A DNA stretch of 64,000 nt from Gillisia sp. CAL575 (GTDB lineage Bacteria; Bacteroidota; Bacteroidia; Flavobacteriales; Flavobacteriaceae). The translations under genes and the position numbers were made by a program. The notes beneath the pieces are model-generated. The model saw nothing but the letters and a program-made list of their open reading frames with translations, searched no databases and was not told the origin of the DNA. This document shows, in pieces, positions 60,617 through 64,000 of this stretch. Numbering within the stretch: the stretch's first letter is position 1; every line of letters begins with the position of its first letter. The stretch is taken from NCBI RefSeq assembly GCF_000403785.1, contig NZ_APHJ01000023.1, forward strand, positions 62,001 through 126,000, given 5' to 3'.

Positions 60617-62851
60617 TTAGTTCTTAATTTCAACTTCTTTATCTTCACTTCCTTCGTTGTCTTCCTTATTAGGTACAGGAAAACCTCTATCTCTCATTAA
60701 GGCATTTATTGTTGCATCCCTTCCTCTAAATAATTTATATGCTTCAGCAGGATCCATTGCATTTCTTGGCGCAAATAAATATTTCACCAATTTAGCTGCC
60801 ATATCTTTATCGTAAAAACCTCCAGGAGATTCAGCAAAAGCTTCAGCAGCATCTGCAGTTAAAACATCTGCCCATAAATAGCCATAATATCCGGTTGCAT
60901 AACCTTCTCCAGAAAACACATGTCCAAATTGCGGAGATCGATGACGCATTACAATTTCTTCAGGCATATTTAATTCTTTTAACGCCTTTTTCTCAAAGCT
61001 CTTCGGATTTATATTCTCAGGATCAATAGTATGATATTTCATATCCATCAATGCGGAAGCTAAAAACTCTGTGGTTTCAAATCCTTGATTAAAAGTAGAT
61101 GCATTTTTAATTTTCTGAACAAGAGCTGCAGGAATTGGTTCTCCTGTTTCATGATGCAGCAAAAACTGATTAATCACTTTATCTGTAGATAGCCATCTCT
61201 CTAATAGCTGCGATTGAAATTCTGTATAATCACGAACTCCACCATTTAAGGTGGGATATTTCACATTAGCAGATAAGAAGTGTAAAGCGTGTCCGAATTC
61301 ATGGAAAAAGGTAGTAGCATCATCCCATGAGATAAGTGAAGGTTCTCCTGGAGCTGGCTTTACAAAATTAGAGTTATTAGAAGCCAGCACAGTTTCTTTG
61401 CCATCAAATGTGGTATAACTTCTATAAGTTGTTGCCCAAGCGCCAGAACGTTTGCCAGGCCGCGCATAGGGATCTAAATACCAAAGTCCAATATGTTCTC
61501 CAGTTGTTTTATCTGTAACGTCCCAGACATTCACATCTTCATGAAAAACCGGTACGCTTCCTTTAGCAACCGGACTAAAATTAAAGTTAAATAATTCTCC
61601 TGCCGTAAAGAATAAGGCTTGTGTAAGATTATCTAATTGTAAATATTGTTTTACTTCATCAGAGTCAAGATCGTATTTATCTTTTCTAACTTTTTCAGCA
61701 AAATATCTATAATCCCAAGGTTTAATTGTAATATCAAGATCCTCCTTTTCTGCAATAGCTTGCATATCTGCTACTTCCTGTTCTACTCTTGCAAGAGCAG
61801 CTGGCCATACAGCATTCATTAACTTCATAGCGTTTTCTGGATTCTTCGCCATTCTGTTTTGTAAGCGCCACTCTGCATAATTATTATATCCCATCAACTT
61901 AACACGTTCATTCCGAAGTTTTAAGATTTGTGAGATCAGCTTATTATTATCATACTCATCATTATTATCTCCTCTCGAATAATAGGTTTCCCAAACCTTT
62001 TCACGTAGCTCTCTTTCATCTGAATACGTTAAAAAAGGATCCATAGAAGAACGGGTGTTTGTAATGGCATATTTTCCTTCTTCATCTCTATCTGTAGCTG
62101 CTTTTGCAGCGGCTTTTACAAAAGAATCGGGTAAACCACCTAACTGCTCTTTCTCTAAGTAGGTAACATAGCTTTCTTCATCATGCAAGACATTATTAGA
62201 AAAACTTGTATATAATTGAGATAATTCTTTGTTGATTTCTGCATAACGTTTTTTAGCTTTCTCATCTAAGTTAGCACCTTCCATTGCAAAATTCTCGTAG
62301 ATAAGTTGCACAACTCGTTGCTGATCATCATCCAGAGAAGTCTTTATAGAACTATCATAAACCGTTTTAATGCGCCCAAATAATTTTTTGTTTTGTGAGA
62401 TCTTAGAAGAGTAATCTGAAATTTTTGGGGAAAGTTCTTGTTGTATTTCCCTAAATTCAGGAGACGAAACATTGCTACTCCATATTCCATAATAGGTAAA
62501 AGCCCTGTCTAATTCCTTTCCCGCTCTTTCCATGGCAACTATGGTGTTCTCAAAAGTCGCGGGGGCTTTATTGTTCGCTATTTTCTCGATTTCCTTTAAA
62601 TGCATTTCCATACCCATTTCTATGGCTGGTTGCAATTGAGAAAGTTCCATTTTATTAAATGCAGGAACTCCATCATAAGGACCGGTCCATTTAGATAAGA
62701 GTATGTTTTCTGTACCGCTTGTTTTTTTGTTTTCCATTTTAGTTTTAGTGTGCTCTTGTGCTTGAACTGTAAGTACGGGAGTTATGCCTAAAGTTGCAAT
62801 TACTGCAAGTCCCAAAGTCCGTTTTTGATACTTTAAAAGATTATTTTTCAT
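60617..62851 (-). CDS. M3-family peptidyl-dipeptidase (Dcp-like)
   Basis: 744 residues from ATG at 62851; an ATG 8 codons upstream is disfavoured because the later start gives MKNNLLKYQKRTLGLAVIATLG..., a signal peptide ending near VQAQ. The thermolysin-like zinc site is FFHEFGHALHFL (H517, E518, H521), the third ligand lies downstream in the EFQSQLLERW region, and the chain is helical throughout, as in Dcp and oligopeptidase A. WTGPYDGVPAFNKM near the mature N-terminus is typical. It should cleave dipeptides from small peptides in the periplasm. The C-terminal about 20 residues are charged and unstructured. Confidence 0.92.
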   Translation of the reverse strand: MKNNLLKYQKRTLGLAVIATLGITPVLTVQAQEHTKTKMENKKTSGTENILLSKWTGPYDGVPAFNKMELSQLQPAIEMGMEMHLKEIEKIANNKAPATFENTIVAMERAGKELDRAFTYYGIWSSNVSSPEFREIQQELSPKISDYSSKISQNKKLFGRIKTVYDSSIKTSLDDDQQRVVQLIYENFAMEGANLDEKAKKRYAEINKELSQLYTSFSNNVLHDEESYVTYLEKEQLGGLPDSFVKAAAKAATDRDEEGKYAITNTRSSMDPFLTYSDERELREKVWETYYSRGDNNDEYDNNKLISQILKLRNERVKLMGYNNYAEWRLQNRMAKNPENAMKLMNAVWPAALARVEQEVADMQAIAEKEDLDITIKPWDYRYFAEKVRKDKYDLDSDEVKQYLQLDNLTQALFFTAGELFNFNFSPVAKGSVPVFHEDVNVWDVTDKTTGEHIGLWYLDPYARPGKRSGAWATTYRSYTTFDGKETVLASNNSNFVKPAPGEPSLISWDDATTFFHEFGHALHFLSANVKYPTLNGGVRDYTEFQSQLLERWLSTDKVINQFLLHHETGEPIPAALVQKIKNASTFNQGFETTEFLASALMDMKYHTIDPENINPKSFEKKALKELNMPEEIVMRHRSPQFGHVFSGEGYATGYYGYLWADVLTADAAEAFAESPGGFYDKDMAAKLVKYLFAPRNAMDPAEAYKLFRGRDATINALMRDRGFPVPNKEDNEGSEDKEVEIKN

Positions 62852-63043
62852 TATAGTTGTTAAGGTTAATTTCAAAAAATTAAATTTAATTATTCCATTT
62901 TTAAAAAGCTCATAGATTCTTGTTAAAGCTTAACAGGTCATATTTACTTTTTGGGCTAAAATAATTATCATCTAGACCTATTATTTCAGCTTATCAAATC
63001 CAAAACTTATAATTATTAATCATTAATTTTTAATTTTACCGCG

Positions 63044-63058
63044 GTGAATTTTATTCAC
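63044..63058. promoter_or_regulatory. Small palindrome in the divergent M3/CheB-CheR promoter region
   Basis: GTGAAT-TTT-ATTCAC is a 6-bp perfect inverted repeat about 35 bases before the CheB-CheR start. A TATCTTTA box (one mismatch to -7) lies at 63066-63073. The palindrome could bind a dimeric regulator, but it is short for an A+T-rich genome. Confidence 0.3.
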
Positions 63059-63093
63059 ATTTTTTTATCTTTAAGAATTGTAACTTTATTTGT

Positions 63094-64000
63094 ATGATAA
63101 GTTCAACAAAAGCTGTAGTCAATAAATCTTCTGAGCTAAAATCTATGGAATCTAGACTAATAGCAGTAGGAGCTAGTGCTGGAGGATTAGAGGCCTTAAA
63201 ATCTTTTTTTGAAGGTATTCCTGCCAAGGATAATAATAGCTACATTGTTATTCAACACCTTTCCCCAGACTTTAAAAGTATGATGGGGGAATTGCTAGAA
63301 AAGTCTACAGACTTATCTATTGAAGAAATTGAAGAAAATACCGAAATAAGCCCGGGCACCATTTACCTTATCCCCACATCTAGTAATCTTATTATTCAAA
63401 ATGGGCAGTTGCAGTTAGTTGACAAACCAAAGGGACAAAAATTGAATTTGCCTATAGATATGTTTCTTCAATCCTTGGCTCAATTTAAAGAGGATCAAGC
63501 GATCGCAATTATATTAAGTGGTACAGGAAGTGATGGAACCAGAGGGATTAAAACTATCAAGGAAAAAGGTGGATTGGTGATGGTACAAAATCCCACTCAG
63601 GCTAAATTTGATGGGATGCCACAAAGTGCAATTCAGACAGGGTTAGTAGACTATGTTTTGAATACAGAGAATATGGGGAAGGAGCTTCAAAAATATATTA
63701 ATGCTCCCGTGGTGCTTCATTTTACAGATGACGATATTCAATATGATGAGGTTACGCTGTCTAAAATATTAAATCTAATTCACGAAGCTACAGATGTAGA
63801 CTTTACCGAGTATAAACATTCTACATTGGCAAGAAGAGTCGCCAGGCGTGTAAATGTTTGCCAATGTAGTTCACTTTCAGAATATTATAATTTATTAAAA
63901 TCACAACCAATTGAAATTCCAATATTAGCCAGAGAATTTTTAATTGGAGTTACTAAATTTTTTAGAGATCTTCCTGTGTGGGAAATTATGGAGGAAACTG
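63094..64000 (+). CDS. CheB-CheR fusion protein (5' part; runs off the window)
   Basis: The first 302 codons are present. A CheB methylesterase domain without its own receiver occupies about 20-205: GASAGG (27-32, nucleophile S29), VIQHLSPDF (52-60, H55) and LSGTGSDGTRG (141-151, D147) complete the Ser-His-Asp triad. From about 225 the sequence shows the CheR N-terminal helical domain (LARRVARRVNVCQ) and then the beginning of the methyltransferase region (REFLIGVTKFFRD). Such CheB-CheR proteins usually continue with PAS and histidine kinase domains. ATG 63145 is an alternative start. No receptor or flagellar gene is nearby, so it may serve a non-motility pathway. Confidence 0.88.
   Translation, partial: MISSTKAVVNKSSELKSMESRLIAVGASAGGLEALKSFFEGIPAKDNNSYIVIQHLSPDFKSMMGELLEKSTDLSIEEIEENTEISPGTIYLIPTSSNLIIQNGQLQLVDKPKGQKLNLPIDMFLQSLAQFKEDQAIAIILSGTGSDGTRGIKTIKEKGGLVMVQNPTQAKFDGMPQSAIQTGLVDYVLNTENMGKELQKYINAPVVLHFTDDDIQYDEVTLSKILNLIHEATDVDFTEYKHSTLARRVARRVNVCQCSSLSEYYNLLKSQPIEIPILAREFLIGVTKFFRDLPVWEIMEET

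Noticed and set aside
1-64000. tRNA, rRNA, CRISPR array, transposase, integrase or phage genes
   Set aside because: Looked for conserved tRNA TpsiC-like motifs in gaps, regularly spaced repeats and DDE or tyrosine recombinase signatures; none found.

Overview
The window reads as chromosomal DNA of a low-GC Bacteroidota bacterium, most likely a member of the Flavobacteriaceae. The evidence is strong A+T richness, TAnnTTTG-type -7 promoter motifs, weak or absent Shine-Dalgarno sites, a type IX secretion C-terminal signal with SprB-like repeats (51388-55428), lipoproteins with short Bacteroidota-style lipoboxes, and multi-PAS kinase/receiver cassettes typical of the phylum. I do not name a genus. 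No tRNA, rRNA, CRISPR array, transposase or phage gene was seen.

1-26116 is a surface polysaccharide locus. From the left: a polytopic membrane protein (possible polymerase); a first nonulosonate module (NeuB-type synthase, TylF-like methyltransferase, KdsC-like phosphatase, SpsF-like cytidylyltransferase); an inverted GT2 gene and a 630-bp gap; a PglK/MsbA-type ABC flippase; two sugar-transfer proteins; then a second module at 10293-13868. That second module holds a DmpG-like DRE-TIM aldolase fused to a Rossmann-like domain, a NeuA-like CMP-sugar synthetase, a HAD phosphatase and a GT29-type sialyltransferase homologue. It has the logic synthase, phosphatase, CMP activation, transfer, but the synthase is not NeuB or KdsA. 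This is my main candidate for an undescribed system. Two GT4 enzymes follow, then PglC/PglD/PglE/PglF homologues that would make and load di-N-acetylbacillosamine, then Wza-like and Wzc-like export proteins, a CpsB-type tyrosine phosphatase on the other strand, and a Wzi-like outer membrane protein.

26286-33128 is a four-gene phosphorelay: a 1400-residue multi-PAS/GAF histidine kinase, a single-domain receiver, a REC-PAS3 protein that ends after a kinase-like dimerisation helix with no ATPase domain, and another single-domain receiver. 33125-38449 holds a membrane-anchored EEP-family hydrolase, a PAP2 phosphatase, a VWA/AAA+ pair and a SnoaL-like protein.

38821-43487 is the threonine operon thrA (fused aspartokinase/homoserine dehydrogenase), thrB, thrC, with a structured leader and a strong terminator. 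43548-55428 has an S10 peptidase, a UbiB-like kinase, a CPA2 antiporter, an M61 peptidase and a large T9SS-secreted nuclease-like protein. 55502-58340 is the proline operon (proC, proB, proA on the minus strand). 58789-60539 contains small genes of unknown function, including a zinc-ribbon protein and an acidic lipoprotein. The window ends with an M3 peptidase (minus) and the first 302 codons of a CheB-CheR fusion protein running off the right edge.
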